Shown in pieces: positions 1 to 5,914 of a stretch of DNA of 12,361 nucleotides (the first letter of the stretch is position 1; every line of letters begins with the position of its first letter). The notes under the pieces were generated by a model that searched no databases, was not told the DNA's origin, and saw only the letters and a list, made by a program, of their open reading frames with translations. The position numbers and the translations under genes were made by a program. The stretch comes from Putridiphycobacter sp965367695 (GTDB taxonomy: Bacteria > Bacteroidota > Bacteroidia > Flavobacteriales_D > Crocinitomicaceae). The stretch is taken from contig CBDUKB010000082.1 of the NCBI GenBank assembly GCA_965367695.1, positions 1 through 12,361 on the forward strand, written 5' to 3'.

Positions 1-293
1 GACTTTTTTGGAAGCAAAGGTTGGTCTTTGGTAAAATATAATGCGCTCATAATGATAAAGCCTATTCCTAAAATAGCAATTGAGAACCATTGAAATTGAA
101 ATTTATTTTTGTGTAAAATGTTTCTATTAAAATATTGTAAAGCACCAGGGTTGTTTTCGTATCCATCCATGGCATCCTTTAAAAATGGATCCGACAAGGC
201 CTGTTTTTCTAAATCATGCATTTCGGCAGTATTCATTTTACCCCCAAAATAACGGTCCAATGCATTGCTCATATTTTTATTATTTAAAGACAT
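1..293 (-). CDS. Anti-sigma-like membrane protein (partial, C-terminus outside window)
   Basis: This is the N-terminal 97 codons of a gene that continues past the left edge. The cytoplasmic N-terminus contains the run EKQALSDPFLKDAMDGY (about residues 29-45), a signature I associate with anti-sigma or TonB-like proteins encoded after ECF sigma factors in Bacteroidota. One transmembrane segment follows at about residues 71-87 (WFSIAILGIGFIIMSAL), so the missing C-terminal part should be periplasmic. The first ATG (291-293) lies inside the end of the sigma gene, giving a 14-bp overlap (280-293). A second in-frame ATG at 270-272 lies just after the sigma stop and is an equally possible start. 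Overlap with the sigma gene suggests translational coupling and a partner role: membrane sequestration of the sigma factor. The role is inferred from context and the N-terminal motif; the periplasmic domain (TonB-like, carboxypeptidase-regulatory-like or other) is not visible. Confidence 0.75.
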   Translation of the reverse strand, partial: MSLNNKNMSNALDRYFGGKMNTAEMHDLEKQALSDPFLKDAMDGYENNPGALQYFNRNILHKNKFQFQWFSIAILGIGFIIMSALYFTKDQPLLPKK

Positions 294-864
294 CTTTCTC
301 GGCTAAAATCAATTTTAAATTTCTTTTTCCATTTTGAATAAAACTCTTCACTTTTTTCAATTCAAAACCTGTTTCTTGGGCTACTTCATCATAGCTCATT
401 TTTTTTAAATAAAATAAGTCAATACACAACTTTTGCTCACTTTTTAAAAAACCTATGGCCTTTTCTAATTGACTTAATTTTGCATCTAACAAATAAACAG
501 CTTCTAATTGTTCGTTTGCTTGGTTAGGCATTACATTCAAAGAAGCTACTATTTCTTGGGTAGGTTTCTTTTTTCTGATAAACTGCAAGCAATCATTTTT
601 TGCTATGGTGTACAACCAATTCCTTAAGTTTTCTACTTTCGATTTTGCTAATTTAAAAGGAAGATTCTCAAAAGTTTGCATCAAAATATCTTCAGCATTT
701 TCTTTGTTCTTTAAATACTTTAAATTAACACCAAAGATCATTTTACCATAGCGTTCAAATATTTCACCAATAATTTTTGGCGATTGATGCTGTGCATAGG
801 CTTCTAATAAGTCTTTATCAGACAAACTACTCAGTCGTTTTTTATAGCGTATTCCTATGCGCAT
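280..864 (-). CDS. ECF-type RNA polymerase sigma factor
   Basis: A 194-residue sigma-70 family protein with the two-domain ECF layout. Region 2 covers about residues 34-100 (FERYGKMIFGVNLKYLKN, then the region 2.3/2.4-like RNWLYTIAKNDCLQFIRKKK). Region 4 covers about 130-187, a helix-turn-helix with KKMSYDEVAQETGF and KVKSFIQNGKRNLK. There is no region 1.1 or region 3, and the length is normal for the group. It should direct RNA polymerase to a small regulon when released from its partner. The partner is most likely the membrane protein that starts inside the last codons of this gene. MazG lies 68 bp upstream on the same strand. I see no good TAnnTTTG box directly upstream, so the gene may be read from the mazG promoter or from an unrecognised one. 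The regulon and inducing signal cannot be told from sequence. Confidence 0.93.
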   Translation of the reverse strand: MRIGIRYKKRLSSLSDKDLLEAYAQHQSPKIIGEIFERYGKMIFGVNLKYLKNKENAEDILMQTFENLPFKLAKSKVENLRNWLYTIAKNDCLQFIRKKKPTQEIVASLNVMPNQANEQLEAVYLLDAKLSQLEKAIGFLKSEQKLCIDLFYLKKMSYDEVAQETGFELKKVKSFIQNGKRNLKLILAEKDVFK

Positions 865-932
865 ATTTAGTTTTAGTAAAGCTTATTTATTGAATAGATG
901 AAGGAACAGATTACATTCCATAAAATTACTTC

Positions 933-1706
933 CTATTTTTTTTCTTTTTTAGCCGCATCCCAATATACGTCCATCTCTTTTAAATCCATTTCCCCCATAT
1001 CTAAACCAGCTTCTTTCACCGATTTTTCCATGCATTGAAATCGATTAATAAATTTTTTATTGGTTCTTGCCAATGCCATTTCAGGGTCAATACCGATCCA
1101 ACGTGCATAATTGATCAACGAAAACAAAACATCACCAAATTCGGCTTCCATTTTATCTTGATCGCCTTTTTTTTCTTCTACTTTTAATTCAGCAATTTCT
1201 TCTTCTACTTTTTCCCAAACTTGCTCTTTATTATCCCATTCAAAACCAATACCCTTAACCTTGTCTTGTATGCGCGTTGCTTTCACTAAAGCTGGTAATG
1301 ATTTTGGAACACCTTCTAAAATTGAACTCTTGCCTTCTTTTAATTTTAGCTTTTCCCAATTGGCTTTTACTTCTTCTTCATCAGCAACTTTTACATCTCC
1401 ATAAATGTGAGGGTGACGGTGAATTAATTTTTCGCAAACAGTATTGAGTACGTCTGCCACATCAAACTGACCTTGTTCAGATGCTATTTTAGAATAAAAT
1501 ACCAAGTGTAACATAATGTCACCCAATTCACCTTTAATTTCAGTCATATCTCCATCCAAAATAGCGTCTGTTAATTCATAACATTCTTCAATGGTTAAAT
1601 GTCTTAATGACTGCATGGTTTGCTTTTGATCCCAAGGACATTTTTCTCGCAGTTCATCCATGATAATCAAGAGTCGTTCAAAGGCTTTTAGTTTGGCTTC
1701 CATCAT
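933..1706 (-). CDS. mazG: Nucleoside triphosphate pyrophosphohydrolase MazG
   Basis: A 257-residue protein that matches full-length two-domain MazG, which hydrolyses (d)NTPs to (d)NMP and pyrophosphate in the cytoplasm and acts as a house-cleaning enzyme. The N-terminal half has the family hallmark LREKCPWDQKQT (residues 19-30) and the metal-binding EExxE at 40-44 with E60 and D63 (GELGDIM). A second copy of the pattern lies in the C-terminal half: EExxE at 169-173 and E189/D192 (EFGDVLFSL). HRHPHIYGDV (97-106) is also typical. Both catalytic sites therefore look intact, and the length is close to the roughly 263 residues of the E. coli enzyme. The gene begins with two consecutive Met codons; either could be used. 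There is no mazEF toxin-antitoxin pair nearby, so this is the standalone metabolic form. A TAAATTTG promoter box lies just upstream, and the ECF sigma gene follows on the same strand. Confidence 0.96.
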   Translation of the reverse strand: MMEAKLKAFERLLIIMDELREKCPWDQKQTMQSLRHLTIEECYELTDAILDGDMTEIKGELGDIMLHLVFYSKIASEQGQFDVADVLNTVCEKLIHRHPHIYGDVKVADEEEVKANWEKLKLKEGKSSILEGVPKSLPALVKATRIQDKVKGIGFEWDNKEQVWEKVEEEIAELKVEEKKGDQDKMEAEFGDVLFSLINYARWIGIDPEMALARTNKKFINRFQCMEKSVKEAGLDMGEMDLKEMDVYWDAAKKEKK

Positions 1707-1722
1707 TCTAGTACTTTTTCTT

Positions 1723-1730
1723 CAAATTTA
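1723..1730 (-). promoter_or_regulatory. Putative -7 box of the mazG promoter
   Basis: Read on the minus strand this is TAAATTTG, an exact match to the Bacteroidota -7 consensus TAnnTTTG. It ends 16 bp before the first mazG ATG. No clear TTG is seen at the -33 position, so this is a one-box call. Confidence 0.5.
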
Positions 1731-1741
1731 CACTAAATTCG

Positions 1742-1749
1742 TAGATTTG
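1742..1749 (+). promoter_or_regulatory. Putative -7 box of the PagL-like gene promoter
   Basis: TAGATTTG matches the Bacteroidota -7 consensus TAnnTTTG and lies 10 bp before the ATG at 1760. A transcript starting a few bases downstream would have an almost absent 5' leader. The expected -33 region (about 1717-1723) reads TTTCTTC, a weak match, and overlaps the opposing mazG box. Confidence 0.5.
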
Positions 1750-1759
1750 TAAGTCTAAT

Positions 1760-2890
1760 ATGCTAATCCGTTTGATTAAATTGCTTAATCTTATAAAACC
1801 AATTCTTTCCATTTGGCTATGTTGCCAGCTTATTACTCCTGTTGGATTTGCGCAGCCGCCCAATGATATTGGATATTACGCACAATTAAAAGGTGGTTAT
1901 TTAATGGCCCACCGTGCAGCCATGTCTCATTTAGTCCGCAATAACGCTTATGGATTTGAAGTTGGAGTAATCAAACATTTACATAGTACTGAAAAAGACC
2001 CAGATTATCATTTTCCAGCACTTGGTTTTAATATGGCGTATCAAAATTTTGGCTATGATGCCGTGCTTGGAAAGGCCCTTTCTATTGCACATTTTTTTGA
2101 TGTTCCATTGCTTCAAAAAACTGACTTTTTTATCGATTTTCAATATGGTATGGGTTTGGGTTATATTTCAAAAAAATACAATCGTGAAAGCAACCCTACC
2201 AACAATGCCATTGGCTCACATTTTAATGCAAAAGTATCCTTGAAAATATTATTTACAAAATATTTTAAACACTTGAATTTGGGTGCTGGTATTGAATTTA
2301 CCCACTTTTCAAATGGAGCTATTACTTATCCTAATTTAGGCCTAAATACACCAAGTATTTTTATGCAAATTGGTTTTTTACCTAAGGAAAGAAAAGCATT
2401 TAGAAAAGACATTGCGTATGCGCGAGAAGTATTTACAAAACCCTTTCGTATGCGCATGCTGGTCTCCTCCATTTTATCAATCAAACAAGTAAGTGCCAAT
2501 CCAAATCTCCCAAAAAGGTATCCTGTCTTTGGAGTAAGGGGTACCTTTCAACATAAAATTGGAAAGCTTTGGCGTGCCGATTTTAGTGTTGATTTATTAC
2601 ATAACGAAGCTAATTTTCATGTGTATCCTGATGCGGATTATTCAAGAACAGATGTTTTACAAATTGGTTTGTCCTTAGGAGCTGCATACAAATTTTATAA
2701 AAGTGAAATTGTGTTGGGATTGGGTTATTATGTCCGAGATGTTATTAATCCATTGGGTAAGTTCTATAATAAAATTGGTTACCGCTATTCTTTTGGTCGA
2801 CAATGGTATGGACTTTTTAATGTGCGGGCTAATTTAGGCAAGGCCGATTTTTTTGAGTTTGGAATCGGTTATCAAATTAAATCATGGTAA
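1760..2890 (+). CDS. PagL-like outer-membrane lipid A deacylase / acyloxyacyl hydrolase family protein
   Basis: A 376-residue secreted beta-barrel protein. Residues 1 to about 31 are a signal peptide (basic start, hydrophobic stretch, then GFAQ). Many short alternating hydrophobic/aromatic strands follow, as in outer-membrane proteins. The diagnostic motif is THFSNG (181-186) followed by PNLGLNTP (191-198). In Pseudomonas PagL, which removes the 3-O acyl chain of lipid A, the catalytic residues are His126, Ser128 and Glu140 with Asn136 in the oxyanion hole. By spacing these map to H182, S184, N196 and N192 here, so His, Ser and oxyanion Asn are kept, but the Glu is Asn. The protein is also about twice the length of PagL; residues about 215-376 add further strands with no motif I recognise. 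It may remodel LPS acyl chains or use another lipid ester; the changed acid residue leaves activity open. The stop overlaps the next gene's start by 7 bp, implying coupled translation. Confidence 0.8.
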   Translation: MLIRLIKLLNLIKPILSIWLCCQLITPVGFAQPPNDIGYYAQLKGGYLMAHRAAMSHLVRNNAYGFEVGVIKHLHSTEKDPDYHFPALGFNMAYQNFGYDAVLGKALSIAHFFDVPLLQKTDFFIDFQYGMGLGYISKKYNRESNPTNNAIGSHFNAKVSLKILFTKYFKHLNLGAGIEFTHFSNGAITYPNLGLNTPSIFMQIGFLPKERKAFRKDIAYAREVFTKPFRMRMLVSSILSIKQVSANPNLPKRYPVFGVRGTFQHKIGKLWRADFSVDLLHNEANFHVYPDADYSRTDVLQIGLSLGAAYKFYKSEIVLGLGYYVRDVINPLGKFYNKIGYRYSFGRQWYGLFNVRANLGKADFFEFGIGYQIKSW

Positions 2891-3618
2891 GGAATATAAT
2901 TCACATATTTTTTATTTTCAGCATAGTAGCTTGCAAAAAAGCTACCGATCGGCGTTGTTGGAAAACAGTAGGGGAGTCAACTCAATTAACGGTCCCAATT
3001 CAAGGTGTTGAAAAATTTATACTAAACAAAAACATCACTTATATTATGCATCAAAATGATGAAAATAAAGTAGTGATTGAAGGAGGTGAAAATATGGTGA
3101 ATCTGATTGATGTAAGTCTTGAGGCCTCAATTTTAACCATTACTAATACCTCTTACTGTAATTTTTTAAGAGATTTTAATAAAAAAATAAAGGTCCACAT
3201 TCATTATCCTGAATTCAGAAATATTTACGCGGAAGTGTCAGATTCTATTATTTTTTTGGATACTATAAAAGGTGAATCTTTAGCATTAGAGATGAGAGAG
3301 GCTGGGGGAGTGACTGTTTTAAGGACTCAATTAAACGATTTACGGCTTTTGGTTTCAGCAGGGCCTGGAAGTTTTGTCGTCAATGGTTTTGCTAAATACG
3401 CCACTTTAAAAATACAAGGTCAAGGGTTTGGGAATGCTTTAGGTTTAACGACCAAATACTGCAACATTTATCAAAATTCATATGCCAACCTGAAAGCAAA
3501 TCTAGAAAATACAGCGGTGAATGTATTAATAGATGGGGCGGGAGATGTACTTTATAAGGGAACACCAATATCGGTTGAATTGGTTGAAAACGGGGCGGGT
3601 AATTTTAGTCAATTTTAA
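2884..3618 (+). CDS. GIN-domain (DUF2807-like) putative lipoprotein
   Basis: A 244-residue protein whose start overlaps the end of the PagL-like gene (shared bases 2884-2890). The N-terminus is a lipoprotein signal: hydrophobic residues 4-15 and lipobox IVAC with Cys17 as the predicted lipidated residue, followed by KK. The rest, about residues 35-240, is rich in short beta strands with repeating patterns such as LEASILTITN, VSDSIIFLDTI, AGPGSFVVNG and GAGDVLYKGTPIS. This is how the DUF2807 'head GIN' domain of Bacteroidota looks; it forms a right-handed beta-helix-like stack. Function is not established for the family beyond an adhesin-like surface prediction. The overlap with an outer-membrane lipid hydrolase suggests both products work at the cell envelope. 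The domain assignment rests on the strand pattern and the G-x-G turns rather than on a catalytic motif. Confidence 0.72.
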   Translation: MVRNIIHIFFIFSIVACKKATDRRCWKTVGESTQLTVPIQGVEKFILNKNITYIMHQNDENKVVIEGGENMVNLIDVSLEASILTITNTSYCNFLRDFNKKIKVHIHYPEFRNIYAEVSDSIIFLDTIKGESLALEMREAGGVTVLRTQLNDLRLLVSAGPGSFVVNGFAKYATLKIQGQGFGNALGLTTKYCNIYQNSYANLKANLENTAVNVLIDGAGDVLYKGTPISVELVENGAGNFSQF

Positions 3619-3641
3619 CACCCTAATTAAAGGTTTTATTG

Positions 3642-3649
3642 TAATTTTG
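3642..3649 (+). promoter_or_regulatory. Putative -7 box of the small cysteine protein gene
   Basis: TAATTTTG is an exact TAnnTTTG match, 16 bp before the ATG at 3666 and inside the 47-bp gap after the GIN lipoprotein gene. No -33 TTG is evident. It suggests the small gene can be expressed separately from the two genes before it. Confidence 0.4.
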
Positions 3650-3665
3650 TAAAAAAATTATAGTC

Positions 3666-3866
3666 ATGAAATTGATATTACTCACCACTGGATTATTAGC
3701 GTTAGCATTTGCAGGAATTGCTATTAAAATTTGGGCTAAAAAAGGCGGAGAATTTGCCGGTACTTGTGCCAGTAATAATGCTAATTTTAATGAAAAGGAT
3801 GAGCCATGTGGTTTTTGTGGAGCTCGTCCAGATGAAAAATGTCAAAGTGAAGAAATGGCAGTATAA
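3666..3866 (+). CDS. Small single-pass membrane or secreted protein with four cysteines
   Basis: A 66-residue protein. Residues 1-23 form one hydrophobic segment (LLTTGLLALAFAGIAIKIW) followed by AKK, which could be a membrane anchor or a signal sequence. The remaining roughly 40 residues are polar and hold four cysteines: C34 (in EFAGTCAS), C48 and C51 (EPCGFCG) and C59 (PDEKCQ). I recognise this pattern from short proteins annotated 'membrane or secreted protein' in many Bacteroidota genomes; their function is unknown as far as I know. The Cys arrangement could bind a metal or form disulfides, but nothing in the sequence decides this. The real frame is supported by the conserved-looking C-terminal motif and by an upstream promoter-like box. 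Confidence 0.8.
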   Translation: MKLILLTTGLLALAFAGIAIKIWAKKGGEFAGTCASNNANFNEKDEPCGFCGARPDEKCQSEEMAV

Positions 3867-3919
3867 ATCATATTGCTGGTCCCCAATTGTAACTTTTTAA
3901 TCACCCACGCGTCTTAGTT

Positions 3920-3942
3920 TTAAATCTTATTTGTAGATTTAA
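3920..3942. repeat. 8-bp inverted repeat upstream of the ABC exporter genes
   Basis: TTAAATCT (3920-3927) and AGATTTAA (3935-3942) are perfect inverted arms around a 7-base spacer. The second arm overlaps a TAGATTTA sequence (3934-3941), one base off the -7 promoter consensus. It lies 55 bp before the ATPase gene. There is no T-tract, so it looks more like an operator or chance AT-rich palindrome than a terminator. Confidence 0.35.
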
Positions 3943-3997
3943 GTCAATTGATTTTAGCATTTACCATGTTGAAAATTAACTAAGAATACGTGATGTT

Positions 3998-4891
3998 ATG
4001 GGTGAAAAAGTAATTGAAATAAATGGTTTAACAAAAAAATACGGCAGTTTTATAGCGGTAAATGAATTGAGCCTTACTATCGAAAAAGGTCAAGTTTATG
4101 GCATCTTAGGACCAAATGGGAGTGGAAAAACAACCACTTTAGGAATGATTCTAGATGTGATAAACCCTAGTAGTGGATCATATACTTGGTTTGATACCAA
4201 ACCATTTGAAAATCATAGAAACAATATTGGCTCCATTTTGGAACAACCCATCTTTTATCCTGATTTAAGTGCTTATCGCAATTTAGAAATTTCCTGTGCC
4301 ATAAAAAAAGCCCCCTTAGAAAGAATAGACTTAGTGCTTGAAAGGGTCGGTTTATTGGAAAGAAAACACTCTAAATTCAGAACTTATTCTTTGGGGATGA
4401 AACAACGATTGGCCTTGGCATCAGCTCTCTTAGCAGACCCTGATGTCTTGGTTTTGGATGAACCAACCAATGGTTTGGACCCACAGGGAATTAATCAAAT
4501 GAGGGGGTTAATCAAAGGGATTGCAAGTGAAGGAAAAACAATTATCATTTCAAGTCATTTATTAGATGAAATCCAAAAAACTTGTACCCATGTTGCAATT
4601 TTGCGAAAGGGTACATTATTAAGGGCTGGAGAAATTGGAGAACTGATTAAAACCCCGAGGAGTTTTGAAGTTAATTCTATAGACAGACCCGCATTAATTG
4701 AAGCATTAAAGTCATGTCCTTTTGTCGTTAAATATGAAGAGAAAGGAGCAAACATATTGGTTGTTTGTGAGCGCTCGACTACAGGAAGCCAATTAAATGA
4801 ATATTTGGTTTCAAAACAAGTTTATTTATCTCATTTAAATAAATTTAAAATATCCTTAGAAGAAGAATTTTTAAATATTGTAAACAATTAA
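3998..4891 (+). CDS. ABC transporter ATP-binding protein (ABC-2 / CcmA-BcrA type)
   Basis: A 297-residue cytoplasmic ATPase that powers the membrane protein encoded 4 bp downstream. All nucleotide-binding motifs are visible: Walker A GPNGSGKTT (38-46), Q-loop EQP (82-84), the signature SLGMKQR (131-137, with the common MKQ variant of LSGGQ), Walker B VLVLDEP (150-156), D-loop NGLD (158-161) and H-loop His187 (ISSHLLDE). Residues from about 215 onward form the variable C-terminal extension common in drug-export and BcrA-like ATPases. The substrate cannot be inferred from the ATPase. Gene order, ATPase then permease then kinase then regulator on the same strand, resembles stress- or antibiotic-responsive export modules, but ABC-2 systems are common and this is only suggestive. 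Confidence 0.95.
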   Translation: MGEKVIEINGLTKKYGSFIAVNELSLTIEKGQVYGILGPNGSGKTTTLGMILDVINPSSGSYTWFDTKPFENHRNNIGSILEQPIFYPDLSAYRNLEISCAIKKAPLERIDLVLERVGLLERKHSKFRTYSLGMKQRLALASALLADPDVLVLDEPTNGLDPQGINQMRGLIKGIASEGKTIIISSHLLDEIQKTCTHVAILRKGTLLRAGEIGELIKTPRSFEVNSIDRPALIEALKSCPFVVKYEEKGANILVVCERSTTGSQLNEYLVSKQVYLSHLNKFKISLEEEFLNIVNN

Positions 4892-4895
4892 ACGT

Positions 4896-5807
4896 ATGAC
4901 CAAGCAAATTTTAAAAACAGAATATTTAAAGCTAAAAGGAAATACATCATTTAAGGTGTTTTCTATCTTTTTTATTGTTTTCTTACCTGTGATAATTTTT
5001 ACAGTACCAAGTATTATTACTGATGGAATAACAGGAACGAATACCTATCCTTTTTTACCAAGAGATTATGAAACCACCTGGTATTTTACAGCCTATATTG
5101 CCAGTTGGTTTAGCTTGTTTATTTTATCTTTTATCCTAATATTTCACATTACCAATGAATACACTTATAAAACAGTGCGCCAAAATATTATAGATGGTTA
5201 TAGTCGAATGGATTTCTTTAAATCAAAATTATACATGCTTTTAACTATTGCCATTATTGCAACAGCTTATGTTGCCTTAGTTGGGTTTGGTGCCGGTTTA
5301 TATTTTCAAACTTTTGAAGTTTCAGCTGGTTTAGGATTTAATCCAATGGACATGATGGGTGGAGGAGAAGGAATGCCAAGTTCTTCAGATATTATAGATG
5401 GATGGAATAATACAGACCTAGAAAGTCTTGATTTTGGGAGTCCCTTAGTGGGAATAACAGCTGTGCTTTCTTATTTCGTGCAAGTGTTAGCTTATTTGGT
5501 TTTTGCCATATTCGTCGGTTTTGTGCTAAGAAAAGGAGCCATTGCAGTGATTGTTTACTTTGCAGCTTTTGTTGTAGAAAGAATCATTGGAATTCAATTT
5601 GAAGGAAATGGCATGGCGTGGATAGGGGAACATTTACCATTGAGAATATTCTCACAAGTATTGCCTCATCCAAGTTTTACAGATTTGATTATGGGATTGC
5701 AATCCGTGGATAATTTAAATGGCACTAAGGTGATTTTAAGTTTGGTGTATATTGTATTATTTTTATTTCTTACTAAGTTGATTTTCTTTAGGCGAGATGT
5801 GGCTTAG
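4896..5807 (+). CDS. ABC-2 type transporter permease
   Basis: A 303-residue integral membrane protein beginning 4 bp after the ATPase gene, so the two should be co-translated. About six hydrophobic segments are visible, near residues 20-42, 64-86, 113-137, 184-210, 215-235 and 279-298. The first cytoplasmic loop contains TNEYTYKTVRQNIIDGYSR (86-104), the coupling-helix type region typical of ABC-2 permeases. The stretch between segments 3 and 4 (about 138-183) is extracytoplasmic and contains a Met/Gly-rich run (MDMMGGGEGM, 151-160). The protein has neither the ten segments nor the large extracellular domain of BceB/FtsX-type permeases. Likely role: with the preceding ATPase, export or membrane extraction of an unknown small molecule or lipid. 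Confidence 0.9.
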   Translation: MTKQILKTEYLKLKGNTSFKVFSIFFIVFLPVIIFTVPSIITDGITGTNTYPFLPRDYETTWYFTAYIASWFSLFILSFILIFHITNEYTYKTVRQNIIDGYSRMDFFKSKLYMLLTIAIIATAYVALVGFGAGLYFQTFEVSAGLGFNPMDMMGGGEGMPSSSDIIDGWNNTDLESLDFGSPLVGITAVLSYFVQVLAYLVFAIFVGFVLRKGAIAVIVYFAAFVVERIIGIQFEGNGMAWIGEHLPLRIFSQVLPHPSFTDLIMGLQSVDNLNGTKVILSLVYIVLFLFLTKLIFFRRDVA

Positions 5808-5853
5808 CCTGTTAAAAAACGTTAAGGTAAACATGGGGTGGGATTACAAATTG

Positions 5854-5861
5854 TATATTTG
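5854..5861 (+). promoter_or_regulatory. Putative -7 box of the histidine kinase/response regulator promoter
   Basis: TATATTTG is an exact TAnnTTTG match in the 107-bp gap after the permease gene. It lies 53 bp before the annotated kinase ATG but only 20 bp before codon ATC 5882, where the extended kinase frame would give a typical N-terminus. No -33 element is evident. Confidence 0.4.
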
Positions 5862-5914
5862 AAAAATTAACCACTTACCCTATCAAAACAAGACTTAAAA
5901 TAATTATTGTACTC

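Noticed and set aside
933..1706. Part of a MazEF-type toxin-antitoxin locus
   Set aside because: MazG is full length with two intact catalytic domains and no mazE or mazF is present; the neighbours are a sigma factor and an outer-membrane protein gene.
3709..3900. A 63-codon plus-strand frame overlapping the small four-cysteine gene
   Set aside because: It lies almost wholly inside the real gene in another frame; its residues show no recognisable motif, whereas the other frame has a membrane segment and the CGFC pattern.
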